Source: Clostridia bacterium (GTDB lineage: Bacteria > Bacillota > Clostridia > Christensenellales > Borkfalkiaceae). Taken from it: a stretch of 35,367 nt of DNA. This document shows, one piece after another, positions 1 to 8,055 of this stretch; the first letter of the stretch is position 1; each line of letters begins with the position of its first letter. The position numbers and the translations under genes were made by a program. Under the pieces are notes generated by a model. The model saw only the letters and a list, made by a program, of their open reading frames with translations. It was not told where the DNA came from and did not search any database. The stretch spans positions 1 through 35,367 of the forward strand of contig JAFURH010000024.1 of NCBI GenBank assembly GCA_017471945.1, read 5' to 3'.

Positions 1-54
1 AGCAGCAGACTGAAAATCTGCCTGTCGGTGGTTCGATTCCGCCCCAAGGCACCA
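1..54 (+). tRNA. tRNA-Phe (GAA), 5' end cut by the window
   Basis: The anticodon stem GCAGA/TCTGC closes the loop CTGAAAA, giving anticodon GAA. A five-base variable region, a GGTGG/CCGCC T-stem with a TTCGATT loop, the acceptor strand CCAAGGC, discriminator A and an encoded CCA follow. The acceptor 5' strand and the D-arm lie before the window. It is the first visible gene of a three-tRNA cluster. Confidence 0.93.
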
Positions 55-57
55 CAC

Positions 58-133
58 GCCGGTGTAGCTCAATTGGCAGAGCAGCTGATTTGTAATCAGC
101 AGGTTGTGGGTTCGAGTCCAATCACCGGCTCCA
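58..133 (+). tRNA. tRNA-Thr (UGU)
   Basis: A complete cloverleaf: acceptor GCCGGTG pairs with CACCGGC, the D-arm is TAGCTCAATTGGCAGAGCA, and the anticodon stem GCTGA/TCAGC holds the loop TTTGTAA (anticodon TGT). The T-arm is GTGGGTTCGAGTCCAATCAC-like, the discriminator is T and CCA is encoded. It starts three bases after tRNA-Phe and is presumably on the same transcript. Confidence 0.96.
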
Positions 134-165
134 CAACGAAAGATACAAAGCTACACCTACTATAT

Positions 166-250
166 GGGCAGATTCCAGAGCGGCCAAATGGATCAGACTG
201 TAAATCTGACGTCTTCGACTTCGGTGGTTCGAATCCACCTCTGCCCACCA
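166..250 (+). tRNA. tRNA-Tyr (GUA), long variable arm
   Basis: Acceptor GGGCAGA pairs with TCTGCCC. The anticodon stem TCAGA/TCTGA holds the loop CTGTAAA (anticodon GTA). A long class II variable arm (around 210-222) precedes the GGTGG/CCACC T-stem, and CCA is encoded. It is the last tRNA of the cluster and the gene nearest the integrase, so its 3' end is the natural candidate for the attachment site. I saw no second copy of that end elsewhere in the window. Confidence 0.96.
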
Positions 251-296
251 AAACACGGCTTTTATGCAAAAATCAATGCATAAAGCCGTGTTTTTC
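251..296 (+). terminator. Rho-independent terminator of the tRNA cluster
   Basis: The arms AAACACGGCTT(T)TATGCA and TGCATAAAGCCGTGTTT form a stem of about 17 bp with one bulged T, followed by a T-run. The A-run on the 5' side would let it also act on minus-strand transcription coming out of the integrase. Confidence 0.85.
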
Positions 297-377
297 TTTG
301 CATTTTTGTATAAAAATTCATTGTTTTTTGTGATAAACTTAACCTTTGGGTTGTAATTTGGGTTGTAAATTGTCTTT

Positions 378-1628
378 TTACGGCAACGGGAAGTGCACCT
401 TTTGCATTTGTTCGTCCATAAACTCGTCGGGGAAGTGCGTATAGACTTTTCCAACGAGCCGTTGAGGCGAATCGCCCATCCATATATCGACGATATCAGG
501 TCGAACGTACTGCTGACAAACGGTTGAAAAAGTGTGCCGTAAGTAGTATCCGGTTTTACCGTTAAGTAAATCTTTAATGAGTTCGTCTTGTGCGTACTTG
601 CTCGGCGTTTGGAACGTCAAAGGCTTATTCCAGTCAATCAATCCCTGTGCCTGCGTGGGTATGGGGATTTTCTTGTACTCAATTTTCCCGTTTTTCCGTT
701 TGCGATTGCGAGCGATAAAGAAGTTGCCTTCCTTGTGCGCTTCGTTATCGACTTCGCAAGGGCGAAGTCCAAAAAAGTAAAGCAAATACATAGCTTGGCG
801 GATTTCGTCGTATTTAGGTTGTTTTATGCGCTCTAAAAAGGCGACAATCTCGTCTTTGGGTAAAGCGTCGCGAGTTTGCCGTTCGGCTCGCTTGAACTTG
901 ATTAAAGCGACGGGATTGTGTTGTATGATTCCGCTTGCCACTGCATACTTGAAAATGCCGTTAAAAAGGGTACGGAGTTCTTCGTATTTACGGGGTTTGA
1001 CGTCTTTCATAACGGTATCAATGTCTACCGTTCTAATTTGCGTTATCGGCTTTTGACGAAGTTCTTCGGGCAAAGCCATAAAGTTTACCTTAAAGCGCAA
1101 ATGTTCCTTATCAACCACCGTGCCTTTTTTGTAAGCGTGCCATTCTTCAAAGATTTCTTCTAAAAGATTAAAACCCGACTTCATTTTTTTGACAAGATAT
1201 TTGCCGATGTTTTCGGGCTTCGTCTTTTCCAAGAACTTGCGTTTGGCTTCTTGTAAATTGACGGACGACGCTTCGACGTTGTAGCCGTTTCTTCGATAGC
1301 GGATTTGATAATAAAAGCCTTTCTTGCCACTTTGCCGTTTGGTTACGTGGGCTATGTAGCCGTTGAGTATAAAGTGTTTCTTAAAAGTTTTGTCCATATT
1401 AGAAATTTCTCCTTTCGTAAACGTAATAATTTCCGAGCCGAGAGATTCCGTTTGACTGTTTTCTTCTTGTGGTTTGAGTTCACCCGCGTCGATAAGATTT
1501 TGAATGGTTTCTTCTGTGATAAAACAGTTTGCCAGCGTAAGAATGGTTAAAATATCTTTATCGGCGGTGGGTGTGGTTGCTATTTCTTTGATGTTTTTTG
1601 CTAATTCTTTTAATAATTCCTGATTCAT
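378..1628 (-). CDS. Tyrosine recombinase / phage-type integrase
   Basis: A 416-aa site-specific recombinase with an N-terminal arm-binding and SAM-like region and a C-terminal catalytic domain. The start is the ATG at 1628, 7 bases after an AAGGAGG site; a longer reading adds 17 residues without an RBS. Visible catalytic residues are Arg289 (FGLRPCE), the beta-hairpin lysines around 309-320, Arg364 in YYLRHTF, and the nucleophile Tyr396 (KVYTHF). The usual HxxR histidine is Tyr361, and the position of the second conserved His/Trp appears to be Asp386 (WMGDS). The gene ends 128 bp from tRNA-Tyr and points toward it, the usual layout of an element integrated at a tRNA 3' end. Family assignment is firm. 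Whether the enzyme is still active is unclear, because the neighbouring element genes are only fragments. Confidence 0.93.
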   Translation of the reverse strand: MNQELLKELAKNIKEIATTPTADKDILTILTLANCFITEETIQNLIDAGELKPQEENSQTESLGSEIITFTKGEISNMDKTFKKHFILNGYIAHVTKRQSGKKGFYYQIRYRRNGYNVEASSVNLQEAKRKFLEKTKPENIGKYLVKKMKSGFNLLEEIFEEWHAYKKGTVVDKEHLRFKVNFMALPEELRQKPITQIRTVDIDTVMKDVKPRKYEELRTLFNGIFKYAVASGIIQHNPVALIKFKRAERQTRDALPKDEIVAFLERIKQPKYDEIRQAMYLLYFFGLRPCEVDNEAHKEGNFFIARNRKRKNGKIEYKKIPIPTQAQGLIDWNKPLTFQTPSKYAQDELIKDLLNGKTGYYLRHTFSTVCQQYVRPDIVDIWMGDSPQRLVGKVYTHFPDEFMDEQMQKVHFPLP

Positions 1629-1716
1629 TATCCTCCTTTTTGAAAAATTTTTGGCGGCTTGGGCTTTGTATACTACCATAAATTTTCGTAAAATGCAAAT
1701 GTTTTTTTGTTCTTTT

Positions 1717-1923
1717 CTATTTTATCCATTGATATTTTTTATTTTTCGGCGGTTTGGGCGCGCGGGCGCGTTCGTTTGCCGTATGTTTTGCTTCTAAAAG
1801 TTTGTCGGGCGCGTGGGTGTGAATAAAGTCAACGTATTCCTTATATCGTTCCAATTCGGGTAATTTCTTTTCGAGTTTACGAAGTTCGCCAAAAAGGAAA
1901 TCGTTATTCTTGTCCTTGATAGT
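1717..1923 (-). pseudogene. C-terminal remnant of an unidentified protein next to the integrase
   Basis: An open frame of 68 codons without a start codon. It encodes a charged, helix-prone stretch (motifs FGELRKLEKK, LPELERYKEY, HAPDKLLEAK) and a basic tail ending YQWIK. Just upstream, another minus-strand frame (with INPTPIPEFL and RQQIDYQGQ) could be its continuation after a frameshift near 1905-1925. I do not recognise the family; a mobilisation or other element-borne gene is possible from position only. It shares the strand of the integrase and ends about 90 bp upstream of its start. Confidence 0.4.
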
Positions 1924-2012
1924 CTATTTGCTGACGGGTGACAAGAAACTCTGGAATAGGTGTCGGATTTATATGGTGGATAATAAAATTCCACTTCATC
2001 GGGTACGGATAG

Positions 2013-2324
2013 GGAAATGCACGGAAGAAGGCTACACTTTGTTTTTTTGTAGCGAAAGACCTTGCGCTCGGCGCGAAACATATCCATTTTAAAGCCGATT
2101 TATTACAAACGAGATTCTCGTATTATAAAAGAGATAAAGTACGTTATGAAAAGGAATTTTCGAAGATTTTCCGAGAAGAAACGGAGATTATCAAATCCCT
2201 GCTTCGCGCAATTTCCGAATCTCCTTATATTGGATACGAGACGTCGAATCATTATTTTTATAACGAGCGCAACTTGTTGGAAAAATTGATAAACCTACAA
2301 AATCTTTTAAGCGAAAATATATAA
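2013..2324 (+). pseudogene. C-terminal fragment (103 codons) of a truncated gene, possibly CAZyme-related
   Basis: The frame opens after the TAG at 2010-2012 and runs to TAA at 2322. It has no plausible start but a protein-like composition (motifs HIHFKADLLQ, RFSYYKRDK, IGYETSNHYFYN, NLLEKLIN). The tail resembles, from memory only, the C-termini of large bacterial glycan-related proteins ending in a Ser-Asn-His-Tyr-Phe/Tyr-Tyr motif; I cannot name the family. It lies head-on to the epimerase gene and shares its terminator. The sequence loses coding character at about 2010, close to the integrase-side remnant, which suggests that the 5' part was removed by insertion or deletion there. Confidence 0.5.
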
Positions 2325-2333
2325 GATAAATTA

Positions 2334-2370
2334 AAAAACCGTAAAGAGCAAAAAGCTTTTTACGGTTTTT
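2334..2370. terminator. Bidirectional terminator between convergent genes
   Basis: Arms AAAAACCGTAAAGAGC (2334-2349) and GCTTTTTACGGTTTTT (2355-2370) pair over 16 positions with one G-U pair and a loop of A residues. The A-run and T-run flanks make it work in both directions, serving the plus-strand remnant and the minus-strand epimerase operon. Confidence 0.88.
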
Positions 2371-2388
2371 ACAATGTACTTATAGCTA

Positions 2389-3552
2389 TTACTTAAAAAA
2401 TCTTAAAAAATCTCCGTTTTCAAACATAGATAAAATCATCAACATTCGGGGAAGGTGGAAGGGGCCTTTAAAGATATTACCTTTTAGTGTCGTAGATACG
2501 CTGGAATCGTAATTCAAATAGCCAAACCATTCGCCGTGTTCGGGGTCTGCGAAGCTTTTAAACGCGTACGTTAATATGCTTTCGTAATTTAATTTATATT
2601 TTTCTTCTTTAAATATTTCGTAAGCCATTCTATTTGCAATAATAGCTTCGTTTTGCGGCCACCAAAGTTTCATATTCCATTCGAGTGCCGTAGGCGGTTT
2701 TCCTAAGGCGTCGGTGAAAGAAATAATGCCACCATTATTAGTATCCAATCCAATAGGCATAGTAATATCAATGATTTTTTTACCGGCATAGAGAGCCTTT
2801 TCATTGTTTTCAAGAAGACCTTCCACTATTAAAAACCATGCAGTTTCCAATCCGTGTCCTGGATTTACCGTTCTTCCTAACGGGGTATTGATAAATGAAC
2901 CGTCAACTCCGACCGTTTCAAGCACAGCGTTTACTTCTTCTGAAATGAAGCCACCGTTTAAAAATTCTTCGGTGAATTTACGAGCATAGGCACAAAATTG
3001 CGCTTTTTCTTCTACTGTGGGAGCGCATTCCGCCATAGAGCGAGAAGTGGCGATCATAATCATTACGGGAGAATGAGCTTTAGCTTTTATATGGAGTTTG
3101 GGCGGATTCAACGATGGATTATCATAACAATTCTTTGCCGTAAAATAGTATTTTTTTGCATTATCCCATGCGCTCATATCGCCGGTTGCTTTAAAATATT
3201 GAGCGCAGCCAATAGCCGCAAAAGTTTCGCTGAAATAATACCTACGCTTTTGTATAGGCGCGCCTTCTTTTGCAACGGTAAAAAACATTCTTCCGTCGGT
3301 ATCGGTGCATTGGGGGAGAAACTCATAAATTTTTTTTGCCGCATATAAATATGCGTCGTTTTTTTCTATATAGTTATATGCTTTAGAAAAGACCCAAAGA
3401 GCGCGACCTTGAAACCATACGCTTTTTTCAGTTCCGTATACAGTTCCGTTTCTTTCAAGTTGTGTAAAAATACCGCCGTTTTCTTCGTCTATGGCATTGT
3501 TCAGCCAAAAGGGGAGTATATCCTTTGTTAAGTAATCTTTAAAATTAATCAT
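2389..3552 (-). CDS. N-acylglucosamine 2-epimerase family protein
   Basis: A 387-aa member of the AGE/RnBP (alpha/alpha)6-barrel family, which interconverts N-acyl-mannosamine and N-acyl-glucosamine (some relatives act on mannose or cellobiose). Support: the N-terminal DENGGIFTQL region, the conserved GHGLETAWF motif in the middle and WWPQNEAI later, with a normal family length. The start ATG follows GAGGAAAAG. There is no signal peptide, so it is cytoplasmic. It is the last gene of the operon with the NanA-type lyase, the sialidase-like protein and the FAD oxidoreductase, 12 bp behind the latter. In a sialic acid route it would turn the lyase product ManNAc into GlcNAc without the NanK/NanE phosphorylated route, neither of which is seen here. 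The family is firm; the substrate is inferred from context. Confidence 0.9.
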   Translation of the reverse strand: MINFKDYLTKDILPFWLNNAIDEENGGIFTQLERNGTVYGTEKSVWFQGRALWVFSKAYNYIEKNDAYLYAAKKIYEFLPQCTDTDGRMFFTVAKEGAPIQKRRYYFSETFAAIGCAQYFKATGDMSAWDNAKKYYFTAKNCYDNPSLNPPKLHIKAKAHSPVMIMIATSRSMAECAPTVEEKAQFCAYARKFTEEFLNGGFISEEVNAVLETVGVDGSFINTPLGRTVNPGHGLETAWFLIVEGLLENNEKALYAGKKIIDITMPIGLDTNNGGIISFTDALGKPPTALEWNMKLWWPQNEAIIANRMAYEIFKEEKYKLNYESILTYAFKSFADPEHGEWFGYLNYDSSVSTTLKGNIFKGPFHLPRMLMILSMFENGDFLRFFK

Positions 3553-3564
3553 ATCTTTTCCTCG

Positions 3565-5019
3565 TTATACATCTATTTTTGCGCCCAAACTTCTTAAAGT
3601 GTTTTGCAATTCTTTTACGTTAATATCCTTGTAATCAACGTTATCGCGTAATTTAATAATGGTGGCGACGCCCGCAGCCTCGCCTAACGCCATACAGGTT
3701 GACATAACTCGTACAGGACCGAGTGCTTGTCCTTCGGCAGAGATACATCTACCAGCAACAATGATATTTTTCGACTTACGAGGGATTAATGCGCCGTAGG
3801 GAATGGACGCAACGCCGCCTCCAAGCGCGTTGGTTGAGGCAAATTCTTGAAGCCCTCCTTCTTTTTCTTTTTCCTCGTCACCTTTGCGCCCAAGATCAAA
3901 ATGCCTGCCCGCAAGCGCTATGGTGTCTTCAAAGCGCGTACCCGATATAATATCCTTTTCCGTAAGCGATTTTTCGCCTACGATTCTGCGTGTTTCACGT
4001 ACGCCTGGATACGCCGCCGTCAGTCTTAAACGACAATTTTCAGCGCCAGGAATATACGGTCTGAATAAGTTTTCTACCAACCATTTCGCCCGTTTGCGTC
4101 CGATTTTTGTTAACTCGGCAAGGTCTTTGGCGTTTGTTCCGTCAAGATTTTTATCTTTTACAAAATCATGATTTGTTCCGCCGTTGATCATAAATACGCC
4201 TTCTTCGGTCAAAGGGAACATAACGATATTGGTAGGCGGGGTATTACCGTTTCCGTCGGATCTTTCTTTTGCTGCGAGAGCGCATTGTTCTAAAAACCAC
4301 GGATCCCCGCCGTCTTCAATATATTTCGACAGTTTTGTACAGTCGATATTTTCTATATGCGTAATAAAACCTATTGCCGTCATTTCGCCCGTTTCTTTAT
4401 CGCCTTTATACGTTTCAAAACCACTTCTGTAAACGAGGTCTGCATCTCCCGTGCAGTCGATAAGCGCTCGACATTGAACATAGCTGATACCGTCTTTATT
4501 TGAAATATAGACGCCCGCTATTTCGTTGTTTTCCATTTTAGTATCTATGACGGAAGTATAGTACAATAACGAAAGTCCAAATTCATCAGCAAGCTCATCA
4601 AAAATGCGCTTGCCCGTTTCTATATTAAAGGTAAATTCGTCGTGGCAACCAAAGCGGGAAAGCGCGGGATATTTGTCGGATAAAGCCATCTTACAAGGAC
4701 CAACGCCGCCTTCTTTCCGAATTCGACTTGTGATAATATCATATATACCGCCAACGACTTTTCTTTTTCGAGGTAAGTCTTCGTAATTTAAGCCTAATTC
4801 CAACATACGTCTATACGGGATAGAACCGTCGTATGCTCCAAGAAAAAAGGGCAAAGCTCCTATCGTGGACGTTCCGCCAAGCGCCCCCGAGTTTTCGATT
4901 AAAAGAGCTTTTAAACCGCCGCGTGCCGCCGCAAGTCCTGCCGATAAGCCTGCCGGACCGCCACCTGCAATCACTACGTCGTACGTTCCGTAATGTTTAG
5001 CATCAATTTCATATTTCAT
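3565..5019 (-). CDS. FAD-dependent oxidoreductase (FAD_oxidored family)
   Basis: A 484-aa flavoprotein. The chosen start is the ATG at 5019, preceded by GAGGTG; upstream in-frame codons run into the neighbouring gene. The dinucleotide-binding motif GGGPAG sits at residues 19-24, with Glu42 ending the second strand of the Rossmann fold (LLIEN) and GALGGTST just after. The C-terminal block (IPYGALIP, AGRCISAEGQAL, RVMSTCMALGEAAGVA) is typical of the FAD_oxidored family, often annotated only as FAD-dependent oxidoreductase. No signal peptide or heme motif is visible. It lies between the sialidase-like gene and the epimerase with gaps of 8 and 12 bp, so it is very likely translated together with them. 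The reaction is unknown; oxidation of a sugar or of a sugar-acid intermediate would fit the operon but is inference. Confidence 0.88.
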   Translation of the reverse strand: MKYEIDAKHYGTYDVVIAGGGPAGLSAGLAAARGGLKALLIENSGALGGTSTIGALPFFLGAYDGSIPYRRMLELGLNYEDLPRKRKVVGGIYDIITSRIRKEGGVGPCKMALSDKYPALSRFGCHDEFTFNIETGKRIFDELADEFGLSLLYYTSVIDTKMENNEIAGVYISNKDGISYVQCRALIDCTGDADLVYRSGFETYKGDKETGEMTAIGFITHIENIDCTKLSKYIEDGGDPWFLEQCALAAKERSDGNGNTPPTNIVMFPLTEEGVFMINGGTNHDFVKDKNLDGTNAKDLAELTKIGRKRAKWLVENLFRPYIPGAENCRLRLTAAYPGVRETRRIVGEKSLTEKDIISGTRFEDTIALAGRHFDLGRKGDEEKEKEGGLQEFASTNALGGGVASIPYGALIPRKSKNIIVAGRCISAEGQALGPVRVMSTCMALGEAAGVATIIKLRDNVDYKDINVKELQNTLRSLGAKIDV

Positions 5020-5027
5020 AGTACACC

Positions 5028-6134
5028 TCATTTTAAGCGAATTCGAGTCGCTACCGTTTTGTATTCGCCTGCGTCTGCAAACCAATGCGACATAAGAATA
5101 TCTCCGTCGCTAAGACGTATTGCACCAGGTTGCCCAAATTTTAAGAAGGAGAAAATTTCCGCCATTCTTTCATCTTTTTTAATAGGAGTAGCAGGCGCCC
5201 AAATAAGCGCACTATCCACCACATTCCAAGAGCGTTCCGAAAAATCGATTACGTAGCCGTATATACCAGGTCGGTCGGTATCTCTTCTCACGGCGTGAAG
5301 AGCCAGCAAGCGTTCTCCGCCTATTGCGCATACGGAAGATGCTTGACCTAAAACGCCGGTAGTGATAGGCGAACTAAACGTTTTTCCGTTGTCTACCGAA
5401 TAGGTATAATGGTTCATAAGCCGTTCGCCCGTAAACAAGTTTTCGTTCCAGCCTATGTTTACGATTGTGCCGGAGTCAAGCTGACACATTCTTTGTTCAT
5501 AACAAGAAACGGGCGTATCACCGAAATCCATACATACAACGTCGTCATTCCAAGTTTTACCCTCGTCAAAAGAGCGCAAAGCGCGTCCGCATAATTTGCC
5601 GTGCATTTTCCCGTTCCAATCGGGAAAACCCGTAATAGGCGAAATCCACGAGCCGTCTTTTAAAACGGTAAGAGGGGCAGACGCTTCGACGTGAGGCCCC
5701 CAAGAACAGGGGATTTTTTTCATTGAAGAAAAGGTTTTGCCTTCGTCGTAGGAATCCGACCAAAAAACAAAATCGTCAAGGACACCACCGTTTTCTGCAT
5801 TGCCAATTGGAAGATTAGGATCGTCGCGAAGATACGCATATCCCAAAGCAACGATACGCCCGTCGGCAAGCGCAACGGCTTTGGAATAGTCCGTCAGTTT
5901 ATCCGTCCTTTCCGCGTGGTCAAACATAGGACGAGGCGTGGAGAAAGTGTTTCCGCCGTCGTCGCTGATCGAAATGTAACTTCTGCCGTTTACGCTTTCA
6001 AAAGCCTCTCCTAAAACGGTTACCGCACCTATTTTTCCGTTGGGCAGTTCAAAAAGAAAAGGAAAGTAGCTTTGAATACTTTTTAATTGTGGAAGGGGGT
6101 TTTCATATATTATATTTGAAGAAATAATTTTCAT
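5028..6134 (-). CDS. Cytoplasmic sialidase-fold (BNR/Asp-box) protein
   Basis: A 368-aa six-bladed beta-propeller protein with four Asp boxes of the S-x-D-x-G-x-T-F/W type, starting near residues 57, 128, 188 and 246 (SDDGGNTF, SYDEGKTF, SFDEGKTW, SVDNGKTF). The start follows AGAGGT. It has no signal peptide and no carbohydrate-binding module, unlike secreted exo-sialidases. It is the second gene of the operon, 13 bp behind the NanA-type lyase. Possible roles are an intracellular sialidase acting on imported sialyl-oligosaccharides, or a related hydrolase/lyase of the sialidase superfamily. I could not confirm the arginine triad by eye, so activity on sialic acid is a proposal from the fold and neighbours. 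Confidence 0.85.
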   Translation of the reverse strand: MKIISSNIIYENPLPQLKSIQSYFPFLFELPNGKIGAVTVLGEAFESVNGRSYISISDDGGNTFSTPRPMFDHAERTDKLTDYSKAVALADGRIVALGYAYLRDDPNLPIGNAENGGVLDDFVFWSDSYDEGKTFSSMKKIPCSWGPHVEASAPLTVLKDGSWISPITGFPDWNGKMHGKLCGRALRSFDEGKTWNDDVVCMDFGDTPVSCYEQRMCQLDSGTIVNIGWNENLFTGERLMNHYTYSVDNGKTFSSPITTGVLGQASSVCAIGGERLLALHAVRRDTDRPGIYGYVIDFSERSWNVVDSALIWAPATPIKKDERMAEIFSFLKFGQPGAIRLSDGDILMSHWFADAGEYKTVATRIRLK

Positions 6135-6147
6135 ATAAATACCTCTT

Positions 6148-7062
6148 TTATTTGATTGAATTAAGCACGTCGCCTATTAAGCGAGCGGTTTCTTTGATTT
6201 TAGGCAGGTCTTCTTCCGTAATTTGTGGAAGCGGGCTTCTAACGCCACCAAGATCTATTCCTTCGCGGATTTTTATGATTGCTTTTATTACGGCGTACAG
6301 ATTTCCGTGACAGGATACGAGTTTTGAGATAATTTCGTTTGCCTTACTCTGTAAATTAAACGCACCTTTTACGTCGCCTGCGTCAATCAGATTTTTAATT
6401 TTTATATACAGTTCGGGCATAACTCCGTAAGTACCGCCTATACCGCCGATAGCACCCATAGTAAGCCCAGCTGCAAGCTGTTCGTCAGGACCGTTAAATA
6501 CTACGAAATTTTCGCCGCCAATCGACTTAAACGTTTGTATGTCCATAGTGGGCATCGAACTATTTTTGACACCAATTACACGGGGATTTTTCAACATTTC
6601 TCGGAGCGCGGAGGGGGTAAGCGCAACGCCTGCCAATTGCGGAATATTATAAATGATAAAATCCGTATTCGGTGCGCTACGAGAAATCGTATTCCAATAC
6701 TCTATAATAGCGTGGTCAGGCAAACGAAAATAGATAGGCGGGATTGCCGCGATGGCGTCTACGCCAAGACTTTCCGCGTGAGCAGCTAATTCGCAACTAT
6801 CTTTCGTATTATTAGCTGCAACGTGAGCGATAACGGTAATTTTACCTTTTGCAATTTTCATAACGTGAGCGAGGATTTGTTTTCTTTCTTCTATACTTTG
6901 GTAAATACATTCACCCGAAGAACCACAAACGTATAAGCCTTTCACGCCTTTGGATATAAGATGTGCGGTAAATTGTTCTATGGCTAAAGAATTTACGTTG
7001 CCGTTATTGTCATAGCAAGCATAGAAAGCAGGGATAATCCCAGAGTATTTTTCGATGATCAT
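6148..7062 (-). CDS. nanA: N-acetylneuraminate lyase (DHDPS/NAL family)
   Basis: A 304-aa class I aldolase of the DHDPS/NAL superfamily. The carboxylate-binding motif GSSGE is at residues 47-51, Tyr138 lies in YNIPQLAGV (the YNIP..x-GV signature seen in neuraminate lyases), and the Schiff-base Lys166 is in GVKNSS. The usual reaction cleaves N-acetylneuraminate to ManNAc and pyruvate. The start ATG follows AAAGGAGC. It is the first gene of the minus-strand operon and is transcribed away from an AraC regulator. The next genes are a sialidase-fold protein and an N-acylglucosamine 2-epimerase, which supports a sialic-acid role over lysine biosynthesis. Other 2-keto-sugar acids remain possible, since superfamily members change substrate easily. 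Confidence 0.88.
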   Translation of the reverse strand: MIIEKYSGIIPAFYACYDNNGNVNSLAIEQFTAHLISKGVKGLYVCGSSGECIYQSIEERKQILAHVMKIAKGKITVIAHVAANNTKDSCELAAHAESLGVDAIAAIPPIYFRLPDHAIIEYWNTISRSAPNTDFIIYNIPQLAGVALTPSALREMLKNPRVIGVKNSSMPTMDIQTFKSIGGENFVVFNGPDEQLAAGLTMGAIGGIGGTYGVMPELYIKIKNLIDAGDVKGAFNLQSKANEIISKLVSCHGNLYAVIKAIIKIREGIDLGGVRSPLPQITEEDLPKIKETARLIGDVLNSIK

Positions 7063-7091
7063 AAGAATAGCTCCTTTTATTTTTTTAAAAC

Positions 7092-7097
7092 ATTATA
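7092..7097 (-). promoter_or_regulatory. Probable -10 element for the nanA operon
   Basis: On the minus strand this is a perfect TATAAT inside TGTTATAATG, about 30 bp before the nanA start. No good -35 box is visible at 17 bp; the sequence there is AT-rich. A weak -35 would fit a promoter that needs an activator such as the divergent AraC protein. Confidence 0.5.
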
Positions 7098-7149
7098 ACA
7101 TAAAAATTACGCAAAGGATATATAAATATTACTTATTTTTTTAGCCTAG

Positions 7150-7178
7150 TTGCTTTTTGGGTTTTTTTGTGTTATAAT
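7150..7178 (+). promoter_or_regulatory. Sigma-A-type promoter for the divergent AraC gene
   Basis: TTGCTT (7150-7155) and TATAAT (7173-7178) are separated by exactly 17 bp. The promoter lies about 60 bp before the AraC start and is back to back with the nanA promoter region, so one regulator could control both directions. Confidence 0.7.
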
Positions 7179-7238
7179 AGCAATACAGTTTGTTTTTTTT
7201 CTGTTATAATATAATCGTTTGATGGTCGGGAGTTAGCT

Positions 7239-8054
7239 ATGCAAATATTTAATCATCAAAAAGGTCGAGATCCGCTTTATAAAATTTGGAATTCTACCAA
7301 AGAAAATATGATAATCTTTTTTCATTCGACGGGGGGAAGTATTGTTTTTGCCGACGCGACGTACCCAATAGAAAAGGGCGCGGTTTGTTTTGTTTCGGCG
7401 GGCAATTTACATTATACTATGCCCGACGATCCAAGCACGTACGACAGAAGTAAAATTTTTATTTCCGTTAGAGAAATGAAAGCTTTATTAGGTGCTGTTC
7501 CAACTGAAAGCAATTTTTATAAATTGTTTACGGAACAAGCGGCGGTATATGCAAAAGTTCCGCAAAACGAATATTCGATGTTGGAAAAAATCTTTCTCGA
7601 TGCAAGCAATAAATCGCCAAACGATTTTTCAGAAGCGAGAATCAGCTCTGCTTTTTTCTATCTTATGGTAGTTATTTCCGATTACGCAACGCATCAGATA
7701 AAGACGCCGGATACTTTTATGGCTCGAACGATCGAATATATAAATTCGGCTTATGCAAACGAAATATCGCTTGAACAGGTTTGTAAAGTCGCAAAAATGA
7801 GTAAAAGCCATTTTTGTCGTAAGTTTAAGGCAACGATGGGCATAACGGTAATGGACTATATTTTTAAAACGAGAATAGCGGTAGCAAAAACTTTGATTGC
7901 GTCAACAGACTTATCAATAAGCCAAATTTCAGAAGAATGTGGGTTTTCAAGTATTTCGTATTTTTGTCAAAAGTTTAAAGAAGAAATGGGTGTGAGTGCG
8001 AGCAAATTCAAAAAGGATAGTAAACATATAAAAGAAAACAAAAAGGCGTTATAA
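7239..8054 (+). CDS. AraC-family transcriptional regulator, divergent to the nanA operon
   Basis: A 271-aa regulator with an N-terminal cupin-like sensing domain (about 1-150) and a C-terminal AraC double helix-turn-helix (about 165-265). The first helix-turn-helix is around SLEQVCKVAKMSKSHFCRKF, and the second is around ISQISEECGFSSISYFCQKF with the typical GFSS turn. The start ATG follows GGGAG. The divergent layout with nanA suggests that it activates the lyase/epimerase operon in response to a sugar ligand bound by the cupin domain; the ligand is unknown. The downstream CBM9-like reading frame begins one base after its stop, so the two were probably co-transcribed. Confidence 0.92.
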   Translation: MQIFNHQKGRDPLYKIWNSTKENMIIFFHSTGGSIVFADATYPIEKGAVCFVSAGNLHYTMPDDPSTYDRSKIFISVREMKALLGAVPTESNFYKLFTEQAAVYAKVPQNEYSMLEKIFLDASNKSPNDFSEARISSAFFYLMVVISDYATHQIKTPDTFMARTIEYINSAYANEISLEQVCKVAKMSKSHFCRKFKATMGITVMDYIFKTRIAVAKTLIASTDLSISQISEECGFSSISYFCQKFKEEMGVSASKFKKDSKHIKENKKAL

Positions 8055-8055
8055 A

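Noticed and set aside
28..333. A 101-codon open frame across the tRNA cluster
   Set aside because: It translates through tRNA-Thr and tRNA-Tyr, which have complete cloverleaf structure, and has no RBS.
1924..2087. Coding frames on either strand between the two remnants
   Set aside because: Open frames exist on both strands with no RBS and no family pattern; I cannot say which, if any, was coding.
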